Below, one piece after another: positions 38,990 through 46,579 of a stretch of DNA of 64,000 nucleotides. This DNA is from Pseudomonas sp. R37(2017) (GTDB lineage: Bacteria; Pseudomonadota; Gammaproteobacteria; Pseudomonadales; Pseudomonadaceae). Position 1 is the stretch's first letter. Every line of letters begins with the position of its first letter. The DNA is taken from NCBI RefSeq assembly GCF_002113375.1, contig NZ_NEHO01000014.1, positions 62,001 through 126,000 of the forward strand, read 5' to 3'. Under the pieces are notes generated by a model. The model ran no database searches. It was not told the DNA's origin and was given only the letters and a program-made list of their open reading frames with translations. Made by a program: the position numbers and the translations under genes.

Positions 38990-41278
38990 TTATTTCGGTG
39001 CGTTGAGGTTCAACGTTGGCGTTTCATCGAAGAAGTTCCACGGCTTCAACAGCACGTGCACCCATTCGGTCGGCATGATCGGCCATTCCTCGGCGCGGGC
39101 GATGTGGGTGGTGCCGGTGGTCAGCCAGACCACATTGTCGGTGTTCTCGATGGATTGGTTGTCCTGGGTGAATTGTCCCAGGCCCGAGTCCTTGTCCGAG
39201 CGGTTCGGGTACTTGCCTTCCGGGTACTTTTCCTCGGGGTTGTATTGGGTCACCCACAATTGCTTGTCCATGAAACTCAGGCGGTGGTAGAGCCATTCGT
39301 CCTTGCCGAAGTTGGCGCCCTTGGCCACCGGGTGCGTGCCGCCGGCATAAGGAATCAGTTGGTAGGAAACCGGGTTGCCGACCTTGTTTTCCTTGCTGAA
39401 GTTGCTCAGCAGGCGCACGGTCGACGGGTCGAATTTCTGCGCCGCCTGTTGCTCGGTACCGACCACTTTGGTTTCGGTCTGCATGGTGCTGGTGCGCGGG
39501 CCGCCACGGTCGTTGGGCAGCACCACCGGGTTCACTTCCACCAGTGAGTTCTGCTCGCCGTCCACGTCCATGTCGAGGCGGAAGTTGTAGATGTGCTGGT
39601 GCGTGGTGCCGACGATGTTGTGATCGAGCAGGGTGCCGTAGCGGGTGTCTTCCTTGGCGGTGTCTTCGTGCATGGTTTTCGATTTCACGCCCTTGACCGC
39701 TTCGATACCGGTGGCGCCGGCATCGATGCCGATGGTGCCGTTCTGCTGGAAGACCCAGTCGACGATGTAGTCGTAGTTGCCCACGGTGCTGATCCAGCGC
39801 ACCACCAGTTCACGACGCTCGGTGCTGAGGTTGGGCTGGCCCATTTCCTGGTGTTTGTATTCCGGCCCGGCGTAGCGCTCGAACACCGCCATGGCGCGCG
39901 GGATAGAAGTGGGTGCACCGGTGTAGTCGGCGATGGTGGCGTCCAGCAGCACGGCGTTTTGCGGGGCGTCTTTGCCACGGGCAATCGGTGAAGTCAGGGT
40001 CCCCATGCCGTAGTCGCCGGAGTCGAGGTAGGCCTTGAAGTACCAGCCGACATCCGGGTCGCCGTAAGGCACGATCATGCCGCCCAGCGAGCCTTCGTAC
40101 ATGATTTTGCGTTTCTTGCCCTTGTCGTCGTAGGTGACGGTGGACAGGATCGGGCCGACCCGCGAATCGAGGCGAACGTGGAAGTCCCAGTTCTGCCAGT
40201 GAATGCTGTTGCCGCTGATGGTGTAGTTCTTGCCCTCGGGCTCGGTGATCTCCAGCGGTTTGACAGAGGCGCCCTGGCGTCCGCGAGCGTCATACGGCGT
40301 CGGCTTCATCGGCACCGGAATGAGCGCATCGTCTTCGATCTTGATCAGTTTCTTCTGTTCCAGGTCGACAATCGCCACCAGGCCTTCGATCGGGTGCGCC
40401 CAGTAGTTGCCGTCGTCGGTGTTGAGGTAGCTGACGATTTTCAGCAGGCGCTTGTCTTGCGCCAGGCCGTCCTTGCCGTCGAAGTAACCGACGGTCAGCG
40501 GCGTGGCCACGACCTTCTTCACGTCATTGATGCCACGCTTGGCCAGGGCCTGGGCGTATTCCGGGCTGGCCTCGACGGCCGACTGCACCGTGGCGAAATC
40601 GTCCAGCAGCACCATGCCGTGGGCGCCTTCGATCGGCTTCCAGGACTTGAGCACCCTGGCGTCGAGATCGACCAGGGCTTCGATCACGTGCTTGCCGTCG
40701 AGCACCACGATCGAGGCCTCACGGGGCTGGGCGACTTTCTGCCCGGTAAGCGCGAAGTTCCACACCTGATCCTTTGGCGGCTGCTTGACCGAGACTTCGG
40801 TGAAACGGAAACCGGGCTTGTAGTTTTCCGATTGCTTGACGATGTCCACGGCCGTGGTGATTTCCGCCGCGCTCAGGGGGTTGAGCGGGTTGGGGCGGGT
40901 CTCGACGACGAAGGTCTTGTCCAGCCCGGACTGGAACACCTGGTTGATGAAGTCGGTGGACATGAACGCGGTGTGGTCCTTGAACACCACCGGTACCGTC
41001 AACTCGATACGCTTGCCGTTGAGCATCGCCACTTTGCTGTTGGGCTTGACCTTGAGATAGACCCCGTCCTTGGCAATGGTGAACAGGTTGGCGTAGTCGT
41101 CCCATTTTACCGTGGCGCCAAATTCCTCAAGACCGGCCTGCAGCGGCACCATGTCGGCGTGACCGCCGTGGGCCTGGGCCGTGTTCGCCCAGAAAGGCAG
41201 GCCGAGGGTGCTCAGGGTGATGGCCAGGGCCAGGCGGGCAAGCGGGGTTCTTTTGGGCGATGCTTTGGAGCTGAACAT
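38990..41278 (-). CDS. tynA: Primary-amine (copper/TPQ) oxidase TynA
   Basis: A periplasmic quinoprotein that oxidises phenylethylamine and tyramine to aldehyde, ammonia and hydrogen peroxide. The 762-residue product has a signal peptide (about 1-36, cleavage after TAQA) and the small N-terminal D1 domain typical of enterobacterial/pseudomonad enzymes (Cu_amine_oxidN1). The large catalytic domain follows. Active-site residues are all visible: the catalytic-base aspartate in YLDSGDYGMG, the TPQ precursor Tyr502 in NYDY, the copper ligands HQH, and the third histidine in EWVHVLLKPWNFFD. AGGAA lies before the ATG. The aldehyde product feeds phenylacetate, linking it to the paa genes. Confidence 0.97.
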   Translation of the reverse strand: MFSSKASPKRTPLARLALAITLSTLGLPFWANTAQAHGGHADMVPLQAGLEEFGATVKWDDYANLFTIAKDGVYLKVKPNSKVAMLNGKRIELTVPVVFKDHTAFMSTDFINQVFQSGLDKTFVVETRPNPLNPLSAAEITTAVDIVKQSENYKPGFRFTEVSVKQPPKDQVWNFALTGQKVAQPREASIVVLDGKHVIEALVDLDARVLKSWKPIEGAHGMVLLDDFATVQSAVEASPEYAQALAKRGINDVKKVVATPLTVGYFDGKDGLAQDKRLLKIVSYLNTDDGNYWAHPIEGLVAIVDLEQKKLIKIEDDALIPVPMKPTPYDARGRQGASVKPLEITEPEGKNYTISGNSIHWQNWDFHVRLDSRVGPILSTVTYDDKGKKRKIMYEGSLGGMIVPYGDPDVGWYFKAYLDSGDYGMGTLTSPIARGKDAPQNAVLLDATIADYTGAPTSIPRAMAVFERYAGPEYKHQEMGQPNLSTERRELVVRWISTVGNYDYIVDWVFQQNGTIGIDAGATGIEAVKGVKSKTMHEDTAKEDTRYGTLLDHNIVGTTHQHIYNFRLDMDVDGEQNSLVEVNPVVLPNDRGGPRTSTMQTETKVVGTEQQAAQKFDPSTVRLLSNFSKENKVGNPVSYQLIPYAGGTHPVAKGANFGKDEWLYHRLSFMDKQLWVTQYNPEEKYPEGKYPNRSDKDSGLGQFTQDNQSIENTDNVVWLTTGTTHIARAEEWPIMPTEWVHVLLKPWNFFDETPTLNLNAPK

Positions 41279-41346
41279 GTGTGAATTCCTGGGGAAAAGC
41301 CGGATACGGGCATTCCTGCACTCTGTTACATCTCGTCAATGGATGC

Positions 41347-41362
41347 TTTTGAATGCCTGCCA
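41347..41362 (-). promoter_or_regulatory. Candidate FeaR site upstream of tynA
   Basis: On the minus strand TGGCA-N8-AAA (TGGCAGGCATTCAAAA region) fits the TGNCA-N8-AAA pattern that I recall for FeaR in E. coli. It ends 7 bases before a TTGACG -35-like hexamer (41334-41339), and no good -10 follows, as expected for an activator-dependent promoter. The remainder of 41279-41440 shows no gene. Confidence 0.5.
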
Positions 41363-41440
41363 GATTTCTTTGGTTGCGTGCCGCCATTGAGCTTTGCTGA
41401 CGAAATGCACAATGGCAAGCGAACGAAGTGCCCGGTGGCA

Positions 41441-42787
41441 TCAAGATCGCTGCCGCAGCAACACTGCCAGGAGTGCCAGTGCGTTGGACAGGTCCTGGAA
41501 GGAGGGGCTGCCGAGGCAAAGTCGGATTCCGCTCGCCTGATCTTCCCGGTTTACCATCATGGATTCGGGCGGGGTCAATTTAATACCGTTCGCCGCAGCG
41601 GCGGATATGAAGCGATCGGCGTCGTCGCGCTGCATCGGTAGCCAGATGTTGTAGGCGTCGGGATGCGTGACAAGTTCGCTGGTTCCGAGAAGGGAAACGG
41701 CCAGGCTTGAACGCCGCCGCGCCTCATGGCGCAGATCCCGCTGGATCGAGGTGATCACGCCGCTGCTCAGCCAGTCCTCGACCACCGCGCACGACAGTGC
41801 CGACGGGGCCATCGGCAGGTCCTGCAGAAGCGCTTGCGCTGCGTCGCTCACTGCGGCCGGCAGTGCCAGCATGCCAATCTGCAACCCTGGGCCGAGCGAC
41901 TTGGAGAGCCCGTTCACATGAAACGAGCGTTCAGGAGCCAATGCTGCCAGGGGGGGCAAACCAGGCGCGGACGCGGCATAAACGCCGTCCTCGATGATCC
42001 ATGCACCTTCCTGGCGGCAAATATCCACAATGCACTGCCTGCGCTGTGCAGACAGGGTGGCGGTCGTGGGATTGTGCAGCGTCGGCGTGAGATAGACCGC
42101 CTTGCTGCCGATCGATGCGGCGTCACCGAGCGCCTGTGCAAGCGCTTGCGGCACCATCCCTTCGGCATCGATTTCGACACCTTGCATCCGATACCCCTTG
42201 CGCCGGGCCAGTGCGATGGCACCGGGATAGGTGATCCGTTCGGTCAGAATCAGCCCCTGGGGGCCGCAGGCGAGATCGAAGGCCAATGACAGCGCCTGGC
42301 GCGCGCCGCTGGTCAGCACCAGATGTGACGGGTCGACCATCAGACCCAGCGCTTCGAGCCAGCGGGCCAGAACACGACGGTGTTCCAGATGCCCGCCGGG
42401 CGGAGCATAAAGATTGAAATGGTCCGCATCGATCTTGCGCGCTATCCCCGTCAATGTCCGCGCCAGAACACGCGCGTTGAGCGTGGCCGGCGGCACGTTG
42501 GACGAGAGGTCGATTTGCCGGCCGTTGTGTGCCTGGTGGATCGCCACGAACGTTCCCCGGCCCTTGACGCTGCGTGTCAGGCCGCGCCGCTCGAGCACCG
42601 CATAGGCCTTCGTCACTGTGCCCAGACCGATCCCCAGTTTCCACGCAAGATCGCGATGGGCAGGCAGGCGATCGCCTCCCCTCAATCGCCCCTCGATGAT
42701 GTCGTCGGCGAGAGCAAGCACCAGCCGTTCGGCGGCATTTGCCTCGATATTGGCAAGACGTGGAGTCCAGGGTGATTGCAGGAGCAC
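41441..42787 (-). CDS. MocR/PdxR-type GntR regulator with aminotransferase domain
   Basis: A transcription factor with a GntR winged helix fused to a PLP-binding fold-type-I aminotransferase domain. The 448-residue product has the helix-turn-helix near residues 30-80 (GDRLPAHRDLAWKLGIGLGT) and an aminotransferase domain with VLTSGARQALSLAFDL, LTPTLHNPTTATLS and the Schiff-base lysine motif VNGLSKSLGPGLQIG. GTG 42787 is preferred because GAGG lies 7 bases upstream. GTG 42820 would start inside a perfect palindrome without a ribosome site. It is divergent from the VOC-LysE-PhzF genes, which it probably controls. Which PLP-adduct ligand it senses is unknown. Confidence 0.9.
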   Translation of the reverse strand: MLLQSPWTPRLANIEANAAERLVLALADDIIEGRLRGGDRLPAHRDLAWKLGIGLGTVTKAYAVLERRGLTRSVKGRGTFVAIHQAHNGRQIDLSSNVPPATLNARVLARTLTGIARKIDADHFNLYAPPGGHLEHRRVLARWLEALGLMVDPSHLVLTSGARQALSLAFDLACGPQGLILTERITYPGAIALARRKGYRMQGVEIDAEGMVPQALAQALGDAASIGSKAVYLTPTLHNPTTATLSAQRRQCIVDICRQEGAWIIEDGVYAASAPGLPPLAALAPERSFHVNGLSKSLGPGLQIGMLALPAAVSDAAQALLQDLPMAPSALSCAVVEDWLSSGVITSIQRDLRHEARRRSSLAVSLLGTSELVTHPDAYNIWLPMQRDDADRFISAAAANGIKLTPPESMMVNREDQASGIRLCLGSPSFQDLSNALALLAVLLRQRS

Positions 42788-42805
42788 CTTCGTAACCTCG
42801 ATTAA

Positions 42806-42845
42806 AGTGTCACGTGACACTATTTAAATAAACATCAAGTGTAAC
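42806..42845. promoter_or_regulatory. Operator-like palindrome in the divergent MocR/VOC promoter region
   Basis: AGTGTCACGTGACACT (42806-42821) is a perfect 16-bp palindrome. A further half site AGTGTAAC lies at 42838-42845, and between them is the self-complementary AT-rich TATTTAAATA (42821-42830), which could supply a -10 in both directions. Repeated half sites plus a palindrome are typical of MocR-type operators. The binding factor is inferred from adjacency. Confidence 0.6.
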
Positions 42846-42925
42846 ATCGGTTAGGATGGCGCCGAATGAAATCCACACATTGCAAGAGGCGTCCGAACGC
42901 GATGTTCGGGCTCAGGGAGAGCAGG

Positions 42926-43330
42926 ATGTTCAGCCATGTAACCGTCGGAACCCTTGATCTTGAGCGGGCAGGTCCCTTCTATGACGCCGTGCTCGCGCCT
43001 CTGGGGCTCAAGCGCCGGGTCGTCACACCCGATGGCGGGCCGGCAGCGCTTTGCTGGCAGACCGCACAAGCACCGTTGCCGCGTTTTTATGTCTACAACC
43101 CCTTCAACGGCGAACCGGCGACAGTCGGCAACGGCGGCATGGTGGCCTTTCAGGCTCCATCAAAAGAGGCGGTTCACTCAGCCTATGCCGGCGGTCTTGC
43201 CCACGGTGGCAGGGATGAAGGCGCCCCCGGGCCACGGCCTCACTACGGGGACGGCTACTACGGCGCCTATCTGCGCGATCCCGACGGCAACAAGGTTCAC
43301 ATCGTTCATCGTGGAGACATCCGGCAATAG
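42926..43330 (+). CDS. VOC-superfamily (glyoxalase/bleomycin-resistance-like) protein
   Basis: A 134-residue single-domain VOC protein. It opens MFSHVTVGTLDLERAGPFYD, the usual first beta-alpha unit with a metal-ligand histidine. GGMVAFQAPS follows in the middle and YYGAYLRDPDGNKVHIVH closes the fold. ATG 42926 follows the ribosome site AGGGAGAGCAGG. An upstream ATG at 42866 would add a non-homologous tail. It is the first gene of a three-gene unit with lysE and a phzF-like gene. The substrate cannot be read from the sequence; related proteins act in detoxification or ring-cleavage chemistry. Confidence 0.9.
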   Translation: MFSHVTVGTLDLERAGPFYDAVLAPLGLKRRVVTPDGGPAALCWQTAQAPLPRFYVYNPFNGEPATVGNGGMVAFQAPSKEAVHSAYAGGLAHGGRDEGAPGPRPHYGDGYYGAYLRDPDGNKVHIVHRGDIRQ

Positions 43331-43355
43331 TGCTGGAGAACCGGAGAAAGCCCGA

Positions 43356-43985
43356 ATGATCGCCAGTCAGCTTGCACTCATCTACGGCACCTACCTCATC
43401 GCCACCGCCAGTCCAGGGCCGAGCAACATGGCAATCATGGCAACGGCGATGCGCGACGGCCGATTGCCCGCTCTCGTTTTGGTGGCCGGGGTCATCACGG
43501 GTTCACTGTTCTGGGCGATCCTGGCGGCGACGGGCATTTCCGCTGTCCTGAGCACCTATGCCCAGGCGCTGTTCGCCATCAAGATCTTTGGTGGTGCCTA
43601 TCTGTTGTATCTGGCGTTTCGCGCGGGCAAGTCCGCCCTGAAGCCTGTCTCCGACTTCACGACGCCGGACGCCGGGAGGGCAACGCCGCGCTATCGGTCG
43701 ATCTACCGCCAGGGCATTCTCATGCATGTCACAAACCCGAAGGCCATCCTGTCCTGGATAGCGATCATGTCGCTGGGGTTTCGAGAGGACGCTCCCGTCG
43801 GCTGGTTGCCGGCGATCATCGGTGGTTGCGCCGTCCTCGGTGTCATTGTGTTCGGTGGTTATGCCGTGCTCTTCTCGACCGCCGCCATGATTGCCTTGTA
43901 TGCCAGAGTGCGGCGCTGGTTCGAAGTCATGCTCTCGGCAGTGTTCGCGCTCGCGGGGCTCAAACTACTCGTATCGCAGAGCTGA
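43356..43985 (+). CDS. LysE/RhtB-family amino-acid or metabolite exporter
   Basis: A 209-residue inner-membrane exporter with about six predicted membrane helices. The N-terminal half has TASPGPSNMAIMATAMRDGR, the conserved PGP motif of the LysE family. IKIFGGAYLLYLAFRAGKSAL follows, and the second half has the conserved HVTNPKAILSWIAI (NPKA motif). GGAG lies 12 bases before the ATG. It follows the VOC gene by 25 bases and precedes the phzF-like gene by 43 bases, so the three are likely one transcript. MocR regulators commonly control such exporters, so export of an amine or amino acid is plausible. Confidence 0.93.
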   Translation: MIASQLALIYGTYLIATASPGPSNMAIMATAMRDGRLPALVLVAGVITGSLFWAILAATGISAVLSTYAQALFAIKIFGGAYLLYLAFRAGKSALKPVSDFTTPDAGRATPRYRSIYRQGILMHVTNPKAILSWIAIMSLGFREDAPVGWLPAIIGGCAVLGVIVFGGYAVLFSTAAMIALYARVRRWFEVMLSAVFALAGLKLLVSQS

Positions 43986-44028
43986 CATGCTGCCATCAGA
44001 CATTGATCCGAACTGTGAGTGCGATGCC

Positions 44029-44874
44029 ATGAACCTTGCCATCCATATGGTTGACGTCTTCGGCGCCGGCCGGCTTTCCGGCAATCCGCTGGCAGTCGTC
44101 ATCGGTGCCGACACCTGGGCGACGGATGAAATGCAGCGGTTGACGCGCTGGTTCAACCTCTCCGAGACCGCGTTTCTCCTGGAACCCACGCATCCGGAGG
44201 CAGACTACCGGGTCAGGATTTTCACGCTGGACAGGGAGATGCCCTTTGCCGGTCACCCGACGCTCGGAAGCTGTCATGCGTGGCTCTCCACCGGCCGCGC
44301 GCCGAAGAACGAAGCGCAGATCATCCAGGAATGTGCAGCCGGGCTGGTTCCGGTCCGGCGCGAGCGCGGGCGGCTTTCTTTCGCAGCTCCGCCACTGATC
44401 CGCTTCGGTGCACCGACACAGGACGAATTGGACGAAGCGAGGCGACTGCTGGGGATCGACGCTCGCGATGTCATCGATGCCGCCTGGATCGACAACGGGC
44501 CTGGGTGGCTGGGGATCAGGCTGGCCTCGGCGCAGAAAGTGCTTTGCCTCGATCCGATTCGCAACTGGCCCGGCCGGATCGATGTTGGCGTGATTGGCCC
44601 CCATGCAAAAGGAGGCGACGCCGCATTCGAGGTTCGCGCCTTCTTCAGCAACCATCTGGGTGCCATCGTCGAAGACCCCGTCACCGGAAGCCTCAATGCC
44701 TCGCTGGCTCAGTGGCTGTTCGCGGCGGGCGTGGTTGAAGATAACTATGTCTCCGCCCAGGGGACGCGTCTGGGCCGCCATGGCCGCATCCATTTGACCC
44801 GCGATGAATCCGCCCGGATCTGGGTCGGCGGCGAAACGCGTACGCATGTCGAAGGCCGGTTGCAGAACCTTTGA
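44029..44874 (+). CDS. PhzF-family isomerase
   Basis: A 281-residue member of the PhzF/DapF-like two-lobed fold. The N-terminus is canonical (IHMVDVFGAGRLSGNPLAVV). The family catalytic glutamate is in NLSETAFLL at about 45, and the histidine/aspartate motifs FAGHPTLGSCHAWL and EDPVTGSLNASLAQWLF are intact, so it is probably an active isomerase. ATG 44029 matches the family start. ATG 43987, one base after the lysE stop, is an alternative adding 14 residues. There are no phenazine genes nearby, so phenazine synthesis is not implied. Substrate unknown. Confidence 0.9.
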   Translation: MNLAIHMVDVFGAGRLSGNPLAVVIGADTWATDEMQRLTRWFNLSETAFLLEPTHPEADYRVRIFTLDREMPFAGHPTLGSCHAWLSTGRAPKNEAQIIQECAAGLVPVRRERGRLSFAAPPLIRFGAPTQDELDEARRLLGIDARDVIDAAWIDNGPGWLGIRLASAQKVLCLDPIRNWPGRIDVGVIGPHAKGGDAAFEVRAFFSNHLGAIVEDPVTGSLNASLAQWLFAAGVVEDNYVSAQGTRLGRHGRIHLTRDESARIWVGGETRTHVEGRLQNL

Positions 44875-44956
44875 AAAAAACCGGGGCGCCGCAAACCGTT
44901 GCTTCAAGTTAATACGAAGCATTACTATTCACGCCCCGTCCCCACAGCACACCGCA

Positions 44957-45457
44957 ATGACCCTCAAGTTGCCCCGCAGACACGGCTTTTTCGAGCATTA
45001 CGAAGAGTTGGTTGGCACCTGGACCCGTCGCCTGAGAAACCGTCAGCAGGCCGAGGACCTGGCCCACGATACCTTCGTGCGGGTGCTCGAGTCCGATTCG
45101 GCGGCGGTGCAGCAGCCTCGGGCGTATTTGCACCAGACCGCGCGCAACATTGCCGTGGATGGTTATCGGCGCGAGGACCGGCGGGGCGCCATGGAGTCAG
45201 AGGCGATTGATCTCAGTGAGTCGCCCACCGGCGACCCGGAGCATTTCATGCACGCGATCCAGTTGGCCGATTCCATCGAACAGGCCCTCACTGAACTGCC
45301 GGTCAACTGCCGCAAGGTGTTTGTCTGGCAGAAAATCGAGGGCCTGACCCAGGCAGAAATCGCCGAACGCCTGGGTCTGTCCAGGAATATGGTGGAAAAG
45401 TATATGATCCGCACGCTTCGGCATCTGCGCGATCGCCTGGACGGGCTGCAATCATGA
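44957..45457 (+). CDS. fecI: ECF sigma factor, FecI type
   Basis: An iron-starvation ECF sigma factor that directs transcription of the adjacent TonB receptor gene. The 166-residue product has sigma region 2 (FFEHYEELVGTWTRRLRNRQQAEDLAHDTFVRVLE) with the conserved DLAHDTFVR, and region 4 (KVFVWQKIEGLTQAEIAERL followed by SRNMVEKYM). ATG 44957 is the start matching the family, although the frame is open upstream. No strong Fur box is visible in 44875-44956. The fecR gene follows 40 bases later, giving the fecI-fecR-fecA order. Confidence 0.92.
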   Translation: MTLKLPRRHGFFEHYEELVGTWTRRLRNRQQAEDLAHDTFVRVLESDSAAVQQPRAYLHQTARNIAVDGYRREDRRGAMESEAIDLSESPTGDPEHFMHAIQLADSIEQALTELPVNCRKVFVWQKIEGLTQAEIAERLGLSRNMVEKYMIRTLRHLRDRLDGLQS

Positions 45458-45497
45458 CTGCCCCTGCCTTCTCGTCCCCGGCCAAACAGGAACTTCC

Positions 45498-46481
45498 ATG
45501 ATGGATACTCGTGATTGTGCGTGCGGGCAAACAGCGGTTCGCGATGAGGCGGCGCAGTGGTTTGTGCGTTTGCAGGAGCCAGTTGCGGATGTTGACGTGC
45601 AGCGCCGGTTCCAGCTCTGGCTGGACCAGCACCCCCAGCACCGAAGCGAATTCGAAGTACTCCAGGGCTTGTGGAGCGCCGCCGACCTGGTGCCGGCGGC
45701 GCGGTTGCGGGCCTTGTGCGAAACCCCGCCAGCCCTGAAAAAACCTCGTCCCGCGCTGCGTTATGCGGTGGCCGCCAGCGTGTTTGCGGTAGCGCTCAGC
45801 CTGGGCCTGTTCAGCGCCCTGAATCACCCGGCGCCTTATACCGCCGAGTTTTCGACGGCCTTGAATGAGCGCCGCCATGTGGCGTTGCCGGATGGCTCGG
45901 CGGTCGATCTGGACAGCCGCAGCCGGATTCAGGTGCGCTTTGAAAAGGGTCAACGCAACGTCGAGTTGACCGCGGGCGAAGCGATGTTCAGCGTCGAGCA
46001 CGACACCAGCCGGCCTTTCGTGGTCGCGGCGGGCAGTGGCAAGGTCACGGTCACCGGCACCCGTTTCGATGTGCGTCGCGGCGCCAGCGAAACCCGGGTG
46101 GTGGTGGAGCAGGGCACCGTCAGGGTCCAGGGGCGCGACGCGGTTGACAACGATTTCATCAATCTGACCGCAGGCCTGGGCACCCATGTCGATGCCCAAG
46201 GCAAAGTTGCCGCCGCCTACGCCGTCAACCCGGCGGAAATGACCGCCTGGCGCAGCGGCAAACTGGTGTTCGACAACGCCAGCCTGGCCGACGTCGCCGA
46301 GCAGGTCTCACGGTATCGGGAGAAACCGTTGAAGGTCGGCAACGCGGCGGTGGGCAACCTGCGCCTGACCAGCGTGTTCAAGTCCGACAACACCGATGCG
46401 CTGCTCAAGGCCTTGCCGAACATCCTGCCGGTGGCCGTGCGCACCCTTGGCGACGGCAGTCAGGAAATTATTTCAAAATAA
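45498..46481 (+). CDS. fecR: Anti-sigma regulator FecR
   Basis: FecR spans the inner membrane and relays occupancy of the outer-membrane receptor to FecI. The 327-residue product has an N-terminal cytoplasmic DUF4880 segment (DEAAQWFVRLQEP...RRFQLWLDQHPQH). One transmembrane helix follows (about 91-108, YAVAASVFAVALSLGLFSAL), then a periplasmic FecR domain (RHVALPDGSAVDLDSRSRI, TVTGTRFDVRR) and an STN-like C-terminal domain. A start three bases later (ATG 45501) is equally possible. It is followed by the receptor gene after 98 bases. Confidence 0.94.
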   Translation: MMDTRDCACGQTAVRDEAAQWFVRLQEPVADVDVQRRFQLWLDQHPQHRSEFEVLQGLWSAADLVPAARLRALCETPPALKKPRPALRYAVAASVFAVALSLGLFSALNHPAPYTAEFSTALNERRHVALPDGSAVDLDSRSRIQVRFEKGQRNVELTAGEAMFSVEHDTSRPFVVAAGSGKVTVTGTRFDVRRGASETRVVVEQGTVRVQGRDAVDNDFINLTAGLGTHVDAQGKVAAAYAVNPAEMTAWRSGKLVFDNASLADVAEQVSRYREKPLKVGNAAVGNLRLTSVFKSDNTDALLKALPNILPVAVRTLGDGSQEIISK

Positions 46482-46521
46482 AATTCAGGTTTTTTTCGAG
46501 TTCATCGTCTTCCTGTTCAAC

Positions 46522-46536
46522 TGCAACTGGTTTGCA
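46522..46536. promoter_or_regulatory. Small inverted repeat upstream of the fecA-like gene
   Basis: TGCAA-CTGGT-TTGCA is a 5-bp-arm inverted repeat 44 bases upstream of the receptor start, in the 98-base spacer where a FecI-dependent promoter is expected. I could not identify a convincing ECF promoter pair: a CGTC at 46506-46509 lacks a -35 at the right distance. Confidence 0.25.
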
Positions 46537-46579
46537 TTAACAAACGCACACTCTTGCGCTCCACAGGACTACGTTCGAC

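Noticed and set aside
42788..42820. GTG 42820 as the MocR start codon
   Set aside because: It would place the start inside the perfect palindrome with no ribosome site; GTG 42787 has GAGG at proper spacing.
44029..44874. Phenazine biosynthesis role for the PhzF-like gene
   Set aside because: No other phz genes are present; PhzF-fold isomerases are widespread outside phenazine clusters.
44905..44940. Possible Fur box before fecI (TTAATACGAAGCATTACTA region)
   Set aside because: Too few matches to the 19-bp Fur consensus to claim by eye; it needs a matrix score.
46463..46509. GGAAAT ... CGTC as an ECF promoter for the receptor gene
   Set aside because: The spacing of 37 bases between the elements is far beyond the usual 15-17.
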